Below, in pieces: positions 36,918 to 46,218 of a stretch of DNA of 64,000 nt (position 1 is the stretch's first letter; each line of letters begins with the position of its first letter). The notes under the pieces are model-generated. The model made no database searches. It was not told where the DNA came from and saw nothing but the letters and a program-made list of their open reading frames with translations. A program made the position numbers and the translations under genes. This DNA comes from Streptosporangiaceae bacterium NEAU-GS5 (GTDB taxonomy: Bacteria; Actinomycetota; Actinomycetes; Streptosporangiales; Streptosporangiaceae): positions 1 through 64,000 of the forward strand of contig JAGFNW010000031.1 of assembly GCA_017592665.1 (NCBI GenBank). The letters are read 5' to 3'.

Positions 36918-38561
36918 TCACAGGTGCAGGACGATGTAATGCTCGGCGTTGGCCGCGGTCGTGTTGGGCACGAGCGCCGAGTTGCTGGGCGATGTCACGC
37001 CCTTGCCGCTCTGGTTGGAGATGAGGCTCACCGTACTGTCGGTGTTGAACCGCAGGCTGAAGCTCTCCCAGGGCCCGGCCGCCGTGCGGTTGGCCACGAG
37101 GTTGGCCGTGCCGGCGTTCTCCGCGCTGACGAACAGGCCGTTGACGTTGGCGGTGATGTTGACGTTCTGGGTGGTCGTGGTGGTGTTGGGGTTGAGTTGC
37201 GCGTGGTTGAGGGTGAAAACGCCGAACTTCTCCCACGGCCCGACCGAGGCCCGGGTCGCCGTCAGCACCTTGTTGTTGTTCTGATCCGCGGAGACGACCG
37301 TGGTGTTCGGCACGCTCTTACGGAAGGCCCAGGTGTTGGCGTCGGCGCCGGCCATGCAGTCCTGGAAGCCGGTCGTGGTACGGGTCGCCATGGCGAACGT
37401 GCCGCCGCCGTACCAGAGGCACTCGGCGTGGATCTTGCGCATCGGGTTGCCGTTGACGGGCGTTCCGTCGTGGTAGTACAGCGCGATCCGCTTCTTGCCG
37501 GTCGAGGTCGTGACCTCGGCCAGGTAGGCCTGGTTGGTCCACTCGGTCGAGCTGCCGCACATCAGGATCCGCTGATAGGTGTACGGACCCCGGAGGTTGG
37601 GCGCGGTGGCGTACGCGATGACCGAGAGGTTGCCGCCGGGCTGGCCGAAGACCTGGCATTCGGGCGGGTTGCCGCTCGGCTTCATCGGGATCAGCATGAT
37701 GAACGGCCCGGGGAGGCCGGTCAGGTCGGGCGCGAGGTCGGCGGTCTTGAACACCGACGGGCCCTCCATGTACGGGTAGTCCGCGGCGTAGGGGAACGCC
37801 GTGTTGGCACGGTGGCAGCTGCCGTAGAAAGACGGGATGCCGTCGATCTGGACGGCGAAGGTGTCGCGGCCCGAGATGCTGAATCCGTCGTCCGCCAGCG
37901 GCGCGGACATGAACTCGCCGCACGACTGCAGGTCGCCGTTGACCCAGAACATGGCCTTGGACGCGCCGTCGGCGGCCACTTCGGGATCGCTCGCGTACTG
38001 CGCGGCCCCTTCGGCGAAGGTGACCACGTGCTGGGTGGTGAACGGGCCGAAGGGACTGTTCGACGTGGACATCATGATCCGCGAGGAGACGTGTGAGCCG
38101 GCCTCGCTGTTGTCGGCGATGTCGGGCTCGTACAGCCGCCACGTGCCGTTCGGGCCGGGGACGAGGTCCGGCGCCCAGAGGTGGTTGGTGCCGGCGGGCA
38201 CGAAGCCGTTCGGCTGACTGGTGAAGAGCTTCTCCTCTTCGAAGATCGACCTGTTGGTGTGCGGGGCCACCACCCGGCCCTCGTCCACCCAGTTCAAACC
38301 GTCCGTGGAGAAGTATCCCTTGGTGATGTTCATGGGGTACGGCACGGCGGGCGTGGAGCCGGAGCCGATGTCCTGCGAGGTGACCATGCAGAACCCGCTC
38401 TGGCCGTTGAACGTGCACTTGGTGACCATCGGGTCCGAGCCGTTCTCGGTGATGCCCGGCAGCCCGCCACCGATGTCGGCGACGGCGGGTGGCGCCTGTA
38501 AAGCGGCCGTGACGATCAGGATGGCGGCGGTGCCGAGCCTGATCGAAGTGCGTTTCCTCAT
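36918..38561 (-). CDS. Secreted GH43-like propeller with C-terminal beta-trefoil
   Basis: A 547-residue exported protein. After a signal peptide (about 1-29, ending PPAVA) come five-bladed-propeller features of GH43-type arabinan/xylan-active enzymes: GSDPMVTK, LWAPDLVPGPNGTWRLYEP, ASDPEVAADG and YMEGPSVFKT. The last ~130 residues repeat a fascin-like trefoil unit (VSADQNNNKVLTATRASVGP...VSAENAGTANLVANRTAAGP), likely a carbohydrate-binding module. Substrate unknown. Start ATG 38561 with AGGAG at 7 nt. Confidence 0.75.
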   Translation of the reverse strand: MRKRTSIRLGTAAILIVTAALQAPPAVADIGGGLPGITENGSDPMVTKCTFNGQSGFCMVTSQDIGSGSTPAVPYPMNITKGYFSTDGLNWVDEGRVVAPHTNRSIFEEEKLFTSQPNGFVPAGTNHLWAPDLVPGPNGTWRLYEPDIADNSEAGSHVSSRIMMSTSNSPFGPFTTQHVVTFAEGAAQYASDPEVAADGASKAMFWVNGDLQSCGEFMSAPLADDGFSISGRDTFAVQIDGIPSFYGSCHRANTAFPYAADYPYMEGPSVFKTADLAPDLTGLPGPFIMLIPMKPSGNPPECQVFGQPGGNLSVIAYATAPNLRGPYTYQRILMCGSSTEWTNQAYLAEVTTSTGKKRIALYYHDGTPVNGNPMRKIHAECLWYGGGTFAMATRTTTGFQDCMAGADANTWAFRKSVPNTTVVSADQNNNKVLTATRASVGPWEKFGVFTLNHAQLNPNTTTTTQNVNITANVNGLFVSAENAGTANLVANRTAAGPWESFSLRFNTDSTVSLISNQSGKGVTSPSNSALVPNTTAANAEHYIVLHL

Positions 38562-38563
38562 CT

Positions 38564-38579
38564 GTTGACTCCTGTCAAC
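38564..38579 (-). promoter_or_regulatory. Inverted repeat enclosing the ribosome binding site
   Basis: GTTGAC and GTCAAC flank AGGA (coding-strand reading), directly upstream of the ATG at 38561. The six-base arms could pair in mRNA, with the Shine-Dalgarno in the loop, or form a DNA operator. Confidence 0.45.
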
Positions 38580-38918
38580 GGGCCTTGAGGCCGGCATCAG
38601 AGCCGGGAAACGCGCGTGGGGCGCAGCCGATGCCGGATGGGGGTGTGTGGACTGGGCGGCCCGGCCCAGCCTTGAGATGGCGCTGGCTGCCGGCGAAGAC
38701 CGCCACGCGAACGGCGGGCCAGAGGCCCCTCGCGTGCTCGTGTGACGCCGGCCGATCAGACGGATCGCGCGCGCACCGGCCGACCAGCCCGGCGGGCACG
38801 CCCCCCGGCGCGCTCACACATCTGAATGTTTTCAGAGACAACATATCCGAGGTCCGCACGGGCGGCAATGCGTCAATTTGTTGTCTGGGGTAACAATGCA
38901 CTCACCGGCTCTCCCCCG
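38580..38918. other. Intergenic region without recognised gene
   Basis: About 340 bp between the GH43-like gene and the SDR gene, both on the minus strand. A 102-codon plus-strand frame exists but is arginine-, proline- and glycine-rich without domain or ribosome site. The stretch near 38820-38890 is less GC-rich than its surroundings and may hold the promoter of the GH43-like gene. Confidence 0.5.
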
Positions 38919-39701
38919 TCAGGCGCCGGCGCCGCCGTCCACCGGCACGATGGCGCCGGTCACCATCGAGGCCCGGTCGCTGAGCAGCCACGCGGCCACC
39001 TCGGCGACCTCGCGAGGCTCGGCCATCCGGCCGAGCGGGATGCGCGCGATGATGCGTTCGACGATGCCCGGGGACGCCGTCTCCCACATGTCGATCATTG
39101 CCGTCGCGGTGCCGCCGGGGGTGATGCCGTTCACCCGGATCCCTTGTGGCCCCCAGGTCACGGCGGCGGACTCGGTGATGCTGTTGAGCGCGCGCTTCAT
39201 CGCGGCGTACGCGGGGAGTTCGGGGTTCGCGCGGCGGCTGCCGATGCTCGAGGTGTTGACGATCGCCCCGCCGCCGCCCCGGCGCATGAGCGCGGCCTCG
39301 GCCGTCATCGCGGTCCAGTGCGCCCGGAAGTTCACCGCGAACTGCTCCTCGACATCCTCGTCGCTCGTCGCGTCGAGCGGGCCGGGCCGCTGGATCGCCG
39401 CGCCGTTGTTGAACGCGCCGTCGAGCCGGCCGTGCAGCTCCTCGACGCGGCCGACCGCCGCGTGGATGCTCGCACGATCCGCGAGATCCACCGTCACGAA
39501 ATCCGCGACGCCGCCGCCGTCGCGGATCTCGGTGACGATCTGGTCGAGGGCCTTGCCGCTGCGCGCGGCGAGCACGACGGCGGCGCCCTCGGAGGCGAAC
39601 AGCCGGGCCGCGGCGGCCCCGATGCCGCGGCTGGCGCCGGTGACGAACACGACCTTGCCGGTGAGCAGGCCGATGGGTGCGCTGTCGGTGGATTGGGTCA
39701 T
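38919..39701 (-). CDS. Short-chain dehydrogenase/reductase
   Basis: A 260-residue SDR with the cofactor motif TGASRGIGAA (about residues 21-30), the catalytic serine in NTSSIGS, YAAMK, and a C-terminal VTGAIVPVDGG. The usual NNAG reads NNGA. Start ATG 39701. Divergent from an XRE/MmyB-type regulator across 85 bp; such regulator-SDR pairs are common in actinomycetes and suggest that the regulator controls this gene. Confidence 0.9.
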   Translation of the reverse strand: MTQSTDSAPIGLLTGKVVFVTGASRGIGAAAARLFASEGAAVVLAARSGKALDQIVTEIRDGGGVADFVTVDLADRASIHAAVGRVEELHGRLDGAFNNGAAIQRPGPLDATSDEDVEEQFAVNFRAHWTAMTAEAALMRRGGGGAIVNTSSIGSRRANPELPAYAAMKRALNSITESAAVTWGPQGIRVNGITPGGTATAMIDMWETASPGIVERIIARIPLGRMAEPREVAEVAAWLLSDRASMVTGAIVPVDGGAGA

Positions 39702-39786
39702 GACCACAGTGTCAGCCGGTCTCCGGACCTGATGCAGGCACAGGCCGTACCAGGCTCCGCCGCCGCCCGGCGTGCAGACTTGGGGT

Positions 39787-40638
39787 ATGGACAGACAGGA
39801 ACTGGGGGCGTTCCTTCGCAGCCGTCGCGAGCGGCTCCGGCCGGAGGACGTCGGCCTCCCCTCGGGCTCGCGACGCCGGACGCCGGGTCTTCGCCGCGAA
39901 GAGGTGGCCGTCCTCGCGCACATCTCCACGGAGTACTACGTCCGGCTCGAGCAGGGCCGGGCGCCGCGGCCGTCGGGCGAGGTCCTCGCCGGGATCGCGG
40001 GCGCGCTGCGCCTCACGGACGCCGAGTCCGATCACCTTCACATTCTCGCGGGCACCGCGCCGACCCGTAGCGGAACGCACCGGCGCGACGTCCGCCCGAG
40101 CATCCTCGCGCTCCTCGAGCGGCTGCCGCAGACGGCCGCTTTCGTGACGTCCGCCGTGTTCGAGGTGCTCGCCTGGAACGACCTCGCGGCCGCGCTCATG
40201 GAGGACTTCGCCCAACTCGAGCCGCAGGACCGCAATCTCGCGCGCCGGGCGTTCCTCGGGTCGGTGCGCGCCGACCCGCCCCTCTACGGGGTCTCCGACG
40301 CCGCGGAGTTCCGGCACCACGTCGTCATGGATCTGCGATCCGCCCTCGCCCGCTATCCCGCCGACCCCGCGGTGATCAACCTGGTCGGCGAGCTCCGCGA
40401 CGCCAGCTCCGACTTCGCCCGGCTCTGGGAGCGGCACGACGTCCAGGCCGCGCCGACGCTGACCAAAACCTTCCACCACCCGGTCGTCGGGAAGATCACC
40501 GTCGACTGCGACTCGCTCACGCTTACGGACCGCGACCAGCGCCTGGTGCTCTACAGCGCGCCGCCGGGATCTCCCGGCGCCGAGGCGCTGGCCCTGCTGA
40601 ACGTCCTCGGGACCGAGCACGTCAACGCGCACAGGTGA
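39787..40638 (+). CDS. XRE regulator with MmyB-like ligand-binding domain
   Basis: A 283-residue protein. The helix-turn-helix occupies about residues 5-75 (RTPGLRREEVAVLAHISTEY, then LEQGRAPRPS). The MmyB-like PAS domain follows (VTSAVFEVLAWNDLAAALM, then LYSAPPGSPGAEALALL), which binds small acyl-type ligands in relatives. ATG 39787 has no Shine-Dalgarno; CAGACT lies 6 nt upstream, so the transcript may be leaderless. Divergent from the SDR gene. Confidence 0.92.
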   Translation: MDRQELGAFLRSRRERLRPEDVGLPSGSRRRTPGLRREEVAVLAHISTEYYVRLEQGRAPRPSGEVLAGIAGALRLTDAESDHLHILAGTAPTRSGTHRRDVRPSILALLERLPQTAAFVTSAVFEVLAWNDLAAALMEDFAQLEPQDRNLARRAFLGSVRADPPLYGVSDAAEFRHHVVMDLRSALARYPADPAVINLVGELRDASSDFARLWERHDVQAAPTLTKTFHHPVVGKITVDCDSLTLTDRDQRLVLYSAPPGSPGAEALALLNVLGTEHVNAHR

Positions 40639-40696
40639 TCATCGTCATGGCATCGTTTGACGTGTCCGATCGTGTCCGTCATGGGAAAGGGAGCCG

Positions 40697-41029
40697 ATGA
40701 TCTTCATCACCGCGAAGTTCCGAGTTCTGCCGGAGCACGCCGACCAGTGGCCCGAGATCACGGCCGCGTTCACCGCGGCGACGCGCGCCGAGCCGGGTTG
40801 CCTGTGGTTCGAGTGGTCCCGCAATGTGGCCGACCCGGCCGAGTACGTCCTGGTGGAGGCGTTTCGCGATGACGACGCGGGCGGCGCCCACGTCCAGTCC
40901 GAGCACTTCCGCGAGGCGCAGCGCACGCTGCCCGCCCACCTCGCCGAGACACCCCGGATCATCAACGTCACGATCCCGCAGGACGACTGGTCCCGTCTCG
41001 GTGAAATGGCCGTGCCCGGCCGAGACTGA
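40697..41029 (+). CDS. Antibiotic-biosynthesis-monooxygenase (ABM) domain protein
   Basis: A 110-residue dimeric alpha/beta ferredoxin-like protein. ITAKFRVLPEHADQWPE and EPGCLWFEWSRN with VEAFRD are typical of ABM/YgiN proteins, cofactor-free quinol monooxygenases or related. ATG 40697 follows AAAGGGAG. It lies 58 bp downstream of the MmyB-like regulator on the same strand. Confidence 0.85.
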   Translation: MIFITAKFRVLPEHADQWPEITAAFTAATRAEPGCLWFEWSRNVADPAEYVLVEAFRDDDAGGAHVQSEHFREAQRTLPAHLAETPRIINVTIPQDDWSRLGEMAVPGRD

Positions 41030-41046
41030 GACCTGCCCCCCGTACG

Positions 41047-42063
41047 TCAGCGGCGGCGCAGCCGCTTGTCGGTGATGGGCGGAGTGGGGTCGATGTAGAA
41101 GTCGTCTGGGTTGACGTCGACGCCGGGCGGGACGATGGCGTCGACGCGATCCAGGATGTCGTCGCCGAGTTCCACCTCGGCGCCGGCCAGGAGATCGGCG
41201 AGTTGCTCGGGCCGCCGGGGGCCGATCAGCACGGCGCTGACCGCGGGGTGGGCGCGGACGAAGGCGATGGCGAGGTGGGGGACCGGCAGGCCGGCCTCGG
41301 CGGCCAGGTCCGTGAGCTTCCGCACGGCGTCGGCCTTGGCCCGTACGCCGGGTTGGGACAGATCGAACATCTTCCTGCCGAGCCCGGCGTTACGGTGCCC
41401 TGACGTGGGGTCGGTGCGGCCGGACAGCCAGCCCGAGTTGAGCGGGCCGAAGGTGAGCACGCCCATGCCATACCGCTGGGCCGTGGGGAACACGCGGCTC
41501 TCCACGCCGCGAGTGAGGATGGAGTACGGCGACTGCTCGGTCCGGAAGCGGTGGTGGCCGCGGCGCTGCGCCGTCCACTGGGCCTCCACGGCCTCCTCGG
41601 GGGCGAAGAACGAGCCGCCGATGGCGCGGATCTTCCCGGCCCGAATCAGGTCAGACAGAGCGCCGAGGGTTTCGTCGATGTCGGTGTCCGGGTCAGGGCG
41701 GTGCATCTGATAGAGGTCGATGTGGCCGGTGTCCAGGCGGCGCAGGCTGTCGTCGACCGCGCGACGGATCCAGCGGGCCGAGCCGCCACGCTGGTTGGGG
41801 TCCTCCCCCATCGACAGCCCGAATTTGGTGGCCAGCACCACCTCGTCGCGGCGGCCCTTGAGCGCCTTGCCCACGATCACCTCCGACTCCCCGCCGGAGT
41901 AGACGTCAGCGGTGTCGACGAGGTTGATGCCGGCGTCGAGCGCGGTATGGATCATGCGGATGCTCTCGTCGTGGTCGGCATTTCCCATCGCGCCGAACAT
42001 CATCGCGCCGAGCGCGTACTCGCTCACCGATATGCCGGTGCCACCGAGAATCCTGTGCTTCAT
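41047..42063 (-). CDS. Aldo/keto reductase
   Basis: A 338-residue (alpha/beta)8 oxidoreductase using NADPH. The catalytic tetrad is visible: D and Y in NLVDTADVYSGGESE, K in VLATKFGLSM and H in YQMHRPDPDTD. Similar to YhdN/Gcy-type general stress reductases acting on aldehydes. Start ATG 42063; the stop lies 17 bp from the convergent ABM gene. Confidence 0.93.
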   Translation of the reverse strand: MKHRILGGTGISVSEYALGAMMFGAMGNADHDESIRMIHTALDAGINLVDTADVYSGGESEVIVGKALKGRRDEVVLATKFGLSMGEDPNQRGGSARWIRRAVDDSLRRLDTGHIDLYQMHRPDPDTDIDETLGALSDLIRAGKIRAIGGSFFAPEEAVEAQWTAQRRGHHRFRTEQSPYSILTRGVESRVFPTAQRYGMGVLTFGPLNSGWLSGRTDPTSGHRNAGLGRKMFDLSQPGVRAKADAVRKLTDLAAEAGLPVPHLAIAFVRAHPAVSAVLIGPRRPEQLADLLAGAEVELGDDILDRVDAIVPPGVDVNPDDFYIDPTPPITDKRLRRR

Positions 42064-42238
42064 CGCGGACTGCGCCCCCTGTGCGTTGTGTCCTGGTGCT
42101 TGCGCTTATCAGCCAAGCATGCCGGGGTCGGCCGCGTTCACGCTGGTAGAACGGGTCAGGGGCGCGAAGATCACTGCGCCGCGGGTGCGGGTGAGACGAG
42201 GAGCGCCGGGACGAAACGGCGCTCCCCGTCCCCTGGTC

Positions 42239-44119
42239 TCACATGGTGAGCTTGCTGATCCTGGTGGTCCAGTTCGCCAGGGCCGTCCGGGTCGAGCCGC
42301 AGCTCAGGAACGGCGCCTGCGCGTACTGCGCCAGGGTGCAGCTGTTCTCGATGTACTCCGACGCGATCCACATGGTGTTGCCGACCGCGACGGCCGCGCC
42401 GTAGTCACCCCAGCGCGGGCGCGGCGGGTCGCCGAACGCCTTGTAACCGCTGAAGCCGTCCTGCGGCCACTTGCCCTCCGACGCGATCTGCACCGCGCCG
42501 GCTCCGGAGACCGCGTCCAGGGACGCGTAACCGGCGCTCGGGAAGTGGTCGGCGCCCGCGACCGTGAACGCGATCACACCCTTGCTCGCCGCGGTCACGC
42601 CGACCGCCGGGTAGGTCAGGTTGTTGTTGGCCAGGGCGAGGTAGTTGCTCTTGGCGGATCCGAAGAACGGGTTCACGACGAACCATTCGATGCCCGCCTT
42701 GGTCTGCCCGCCCACCTGGACGGCCGTGTCGAGGGCGGCCCACAGTTGCCCGGCGGCGTAGTAGACCTGCTGCATGCGGGTGTCGTTGGCGTCGAGCGTG
42801 GACTCGACCTCGTTGTGGGCGGGCTCCTCATCGAACAGGAACCGCCAGCAGCCCGGCCCCAGCGGAGTCGCGGTGGTGGTGTCGTTGATGCACTGGCCGA
42901 GCGGGAAGTCACCCGCCTTCTGATCGGCCCGTGGTGGCAGCGAATAGGGCTTGACCGGGAGCACCCGCGTCGTGAGCTTGGGCGACTTACCCAGGTTCAG
43001 CAGGAAGGTGCCGGTGAGCGTCCACTGGATGATGTGGTTGCTCGTGCCGGTGCCGTTCGCCTCCTCGGCCGCGTCACTGGACAGGAAGAACTCCAGGCCG
43101 GGCGCGTACTGCGAGTTCGGCGACTGGGCCGGCCAGATGGTGAAGCCGGGGTTGCCGCCCGCGCCCAGCGTGCTCGTGTCGTACTGGGTGACCGAGACGT
43201 TGCCCGGGCTCGTCACGAAGCGGGACTTGGGGAAGGCGTAGATCTGCGCGCCGATGAACCCGTCGTCGAAGAACGGGTATTCGTTCGTGGTCACGTAGAA
43301 CCCGAACAGGTCGGCGCCGATGTGCGGGTAGTCACCGATGCACGGGCACAGCGGGCCGTGGTTCGGCGTCCCCTGCGTTCCGTCGTCCTGCACCGGCATG
43401 TGGTAGATCGTCCAGTCGCCGAGTGGGCTGGGCGTCTTGCTGACCGCGATGTCGATCGTGTTGTTCCCGGTGAAGGCGCCCGAATCGGGCTCGACCTCGA
43501 GGGTCAGCACCACCTGGAACCACCGCTTGATGTCGGGGTCGTAGTAGCAGGAGGGGTCGGTGACGAACGGTCCCTGCTCGCCGGTCGTCCGGTTGATCGC
43601 GGGGGCGTAGCCGTAGAACGTGTTGAGATCCTGCACTCCGGTCAGCGGGGCGCCGTTGTTGTCGTAGACGCGCAGGGCGTCGTTGACGGACTCGATCACG
43701 AACCCGTTGCCCGCGCACAGCCCCTGGTCGGGGGGCTCGAGCGAGAACTGGTTGCCGCCGTTTGCCAGCCGCTGGTCCCGGTGGCTGATGCCCTGGAAGC
43801 TGAGCGCCAGCTTGGGATTGGACTTGAAGGGATTGAACCCGAACTTCTCGCCGCGGCCCACACCATGCGAGAGGCTGCGGTCAGGGCCTTGCGGTTTCCG
43901 GATGAGCGACTTTCCGGCGGCTTCCTCCTCAGGCTCGCCGCGAAGCTCGGGGTCCTGGATGCCGGTGTCCACGCCGGCCGCGGCCGGACGGATCGCCGTC
44001 GAGCCTGCCGCGGGGATGTCCCGCGTGGTCTCGGCTGCAGCGGAACCAGCGCCGGCAACGGCCGGTAGACCGGCGACCACCAGGACAATTGCCATCTTGA
44101 TTGCGAGGGGCTTACTCAC
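42239..44119 (-). CDS. Large secreted protein, propeller-like, function unknown
   Basis: A 626-residue exported protein from GTG 44119 behind a perfect GGAGGTGAT. The signal peptide spans about 1-29 (ending GSAAAE). The mature part begins with a proline/glutamate-rich linker, then repeated aromatic strands (DLNTFYGYAPAIN, YYDPDIKRWFQVVL, WGDYGAAVAVGNTMWIASEY) that suggest a beta-propeller. Several cysteines (GLCAGN, PSCYYD, LCPCIGDYPH) may form disulfides. No catalytic family recognised. It diverges from the DUF1996 gene. Confidence 0.75.
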   Translation of the reverse strand: MSKPLAIKMAIVLVVAGLPAVAGAGSAAAETTRDIPAAGSTAIRPAAAGVDTGIQDPELRGEPEEEAAGKSLIRKPQGPDRSLSHGVGRGEKFGFNPFKSNPKLALSFQGISHRDQRLANGGNQFSLEPPDQGLCAGNGFVIESVNDALRVYDNNGAPLTGVQDLNTFYGYAPAINRTTGEQGPFVTDPSCYYDPDIKRWFQVVLTLEVEPDSGAFTGNNTIDIAVSKTPSPLGDWTIYHMPVQDDGTQGTPNHGPLCPCIGDYPHIGADLFGFYVTTNEYPFFDDGFIGAQIYAFPKSRFVTSPGNVSVTQYDTSTLGAGGNPGFTIWPAQSPNSQYAPGLEFFLSSDAAEEANGTGTSNHIIQWTLTGTFLLNLGKSPKLTTRVLPVKPYSLPPRADQKAGDFPLGQCINDTTTATPLGPGCWRFLFDEEPAHNEVESTLDANDTRMQQVYYAAGQLWAALDTAVQVGGQTKAGIEWFVVNPFFGSAKSNYLALANNNLTYPAVGVTAASKGVIAFTVAGADHFPSAGYASLDAVSGAGAVQIASEGKWPQDGFSGYKAFGDPPRPRWGDYGAAVAVGNTMWIASEYIENSCTLAQYAQAPFLSCGSTRTALANWTTRISKLTM

Positions 44120-44459
44120 ATATCACCTCCGGGGGGGATTTCCCGCCTGATCCCGCTCTATTCCGATATGACCGCCATTGCAATAGCTCCCGGAAAAGCG
44201 TCACAAACCGGCTGTTCGTGCGACGCCCACCGGGGCGTCTCTCGCCGGTGCGGGCCGGGCAGCGGGCACGCTCGCGGGCCGCTGAAACGCGGATCCGGAA
44301 CAGAGGGCGCTGAGGCCGTCGTGACCAGCGCATTCTTAGGTCAGGAGGCCATCGTGGACACCCTGGCCGAACTGTCGGAGTGAACTGCTCCCCCTGAACC
44401 CCCGTACCTCCCGGAGACCGGGCTTTCCGCTCAGGTCAGGAAATCGGAAGGAGCGACGG
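44120..44459. other. Divergent intergenic region between two exported-protein genes
   Basis: 340 bp separating the starts of the secreted propeller (minus) and the DUF1996 protein (plus). Small frames here lack coding features. It presumably holds both promoters. I looked for a c-di-AMP (ydaO) riboswitch because such leaders occur before actinobacterial exoproteins, but could not identify one. Confidence 0.5.
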
Positions 44460-46151
44460 ATGCGAAACCCGCTCGGGGGAGATCGATTGAAACCGTGGCT
44501 AAGAGCCATTTCCGTAGGCGGAAGCATGGCCCTCGTGGTGGCGGGTTCGCAGATGACCGCCTATGCGGCCACGCCTACCCCCACGCCGTCAGCCTCGGCC
44601 TCGGCCTCGCCCACGGCGGCGCCGCAGACCATTGTCTGCCCGAGCGTGGCTGACAAGCTCCCGGAGATTCCGGCCGCCGCCAAGGCCGAGGTCGACCGAA
44701 ACCTGGCCCTCCTCGACACGCAGATCAAGGAGGCCGGCGACCGCCTCGCCAAGTCCGAAGGCGAAGGCGGCGCCAACTTCGTCAAGAACGCCATCCTCGG
44801 TCCTCTGGCCGACAAACGCGCCGCGACCATCGAGCGCATCGCCATCGCCATCGGACGCGTGGCCGAGCGCCCCACCGGCCTGGAGGACCTGGCCACCTGC
44901 ACGGTCTCCGACGCCGCCGCCTCCCCGTCCGCCTCGCCGTCCGCCGCCTCTCCGGCGGCCATCGGGCCGACGGCCGACGATTTCATCGACATCCAGGACG
45001 TCCCGACAGTCGAGCAGCCAGAGACGTCGCGGCACGGGTCGTGGGGAACCTTCGTGTCCCAATGCGGCACGAACGCCGAGGGACACTCGAACACCGACAA
45101 CGTGATCGGCGCACCCGGCGTGCCCGGTGGGGCCCAGCTCACGAACGACTACGTCGGCAACGTGTCCACTGACGCGCTGTCGACAAACGAGAGCCTGGTC
45201 GCGGCCGACACCACCTGCCGTCTCTACGCCGACAAGTCGACGTACTTCTGGCCGACCCTGCGGATACGCGGGCCCGACGACGCGGTCGTCGCCGCCGAGA
45301 CCAGCGCTCCCGAGGCCAGCCCTTCGGCGACCGGCAGTTCTACGGCAACGGCCACCGAGACCGGCAGTCCCACCGCCGCCGCCGACTCCGGCGCTTCCTC
45401 GACCGACGCTCTCGGAGGGACGGACGACACCGTCGACATCGACGCGGTCGGGACCGACCCCCTCGATCTGGGCCCAGGCGCCGACGCCGGCACCGACGCG
45501 AACGCCAGTCCGAGCACCAGCTCGAGCGCCGACCCGAATGCCAGCCCGAGCAGCAGCCCGAGCGCTGAGCCGAGCGCCGGTCCGGATGTCGTCGCGGACG
45601 CCGCGGAGACCAACATCGGCACGTCCGTGCAGCCATCGCTGGTGCGGCTGCAGTACCGCGGCAACCCGAGGTCGCTGGTAAGGGCGGCGCCGCGATTCCT
45701 CAGGATGCTCACCGGGGACGCCCTGGCGGCGCGCAACGCCGGGGACAACGCCCGCCCGACGTGGACCTGCACCGGCTTCACCGACCGCCTCACGGCCAAG
45801 TATCCGCTCTGCCCGGACGACAGCCACCTGGTCCGCATCCTCGATATGCCCAGCTGCTGGGACGGCCAGAACCTCGACAGCCCCGACCACCGCGCGCACC
45901 TGGTCTTCCCCGACACCAGCGGCGCCTGCCCGCGAGGCACCCACGCCGTGCCGCAGCTGCGCATCACGCTGGTCTACGCCGACGTGCCGAACACGCAACC
46001 GGACGGGGCCAACGTGCCCTTCGCGCTGGACAGCGCTCCAAGCGAAAGCCACAACCCGAGCACGGATCACGCCGGCGCCATCGGCGTGATGTCCAGGCAG
46101 CTCATGCGCATCGTCGTCCGCTGCATCAACAGCGGCAGCCGATGCCACTGA
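44460..46151 (+). CDS. Secreted DUF1996 protein with two low-complexity linkers
   Basis: A 563-residue exported protein from ATG 44460 behind GGAAGGAG. Signal peptide about 1-37. The DUF1996 domain is split: its first half (WGTFVSQCGTNAEGHSNTDN, then TDALSTNESL and YFWPTLRIRG) and second half (CTGFTDRLTAKYPLCP, then ILDMPSCWDGQNLDSPDHRA) are separated by about 130 residues rich in Ala, Ser, Thr, Asp and Pro. A P-T-P/A-S linker also follows the signal. DUF1996 proteins occur in actinomycetes and fungi; function is not established, though an extracellular role is clear. Confidence 0.88.
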   Translation: MRNPLGGDRLKPWLRAISVGGSMALVVAGSQMTAYAATPTPTPSASASASPTAAPQTIVCPSVADKLPEIPAAAKAEVDRNLALLDTQIKEAGDRLAKSEGEGGANFVKNAILGPLADKRAATIERIAIAIGRVAERPTGLEDLATCTVSDAAASPSASPSAASPAAIGPTADDFIDIQDVPTVEQPETSRHGSWGTFVSQCGTNAEGHSNTDNVIGAPGVPGGAQLTNDYVGNVSTDALSTNESLVAADTTCRLYADKSTYFWPTLRIRGPDDAVVAAETSAPEASPSATGSSTATATETGSPTAAADSGASSTDALGGTDDTVDIDAVGTDPLDLGPGADAGTDANASPSTSSSADPNASPSSSPSAEPSAGPDVVADAAETNIGTSVQPSLVRLQYRGNPRSLVRAAPRFLRMLTGDALAARNAGDNARPTWTCTGFTDRLTAKYPLCPDDSHLVRILDMPSCWDGQNLDSPDHRAHLVFPDTSGACPRGTHAVPQLRITLVYADVPNTQPDGANVPFALDSAPSESHNPSTDHAGAIGVMSRQLMRIVVRCINSGSRCH

Positions 46152-46218
46152 AGACACGCCTACACGCCGGCCGGACGGACCTTCGCAGTGTCCGTCCGGT
46201 CGGCTTGACGCGTGCTCG

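Noticed and set aside
38585-38893. 102-codon plus-strand ORF upstream of the SDR gene
   Set aside because: Low-complexity composition without signal, domain or ribosome site; more likely an open frame by chance.
44120-44459. c-di-AMP (ydaO-type) riboswitch before the DUF1996 exoprotein
   Set aside because: The position would be typical, but I could not find the conserved core elements by reading.
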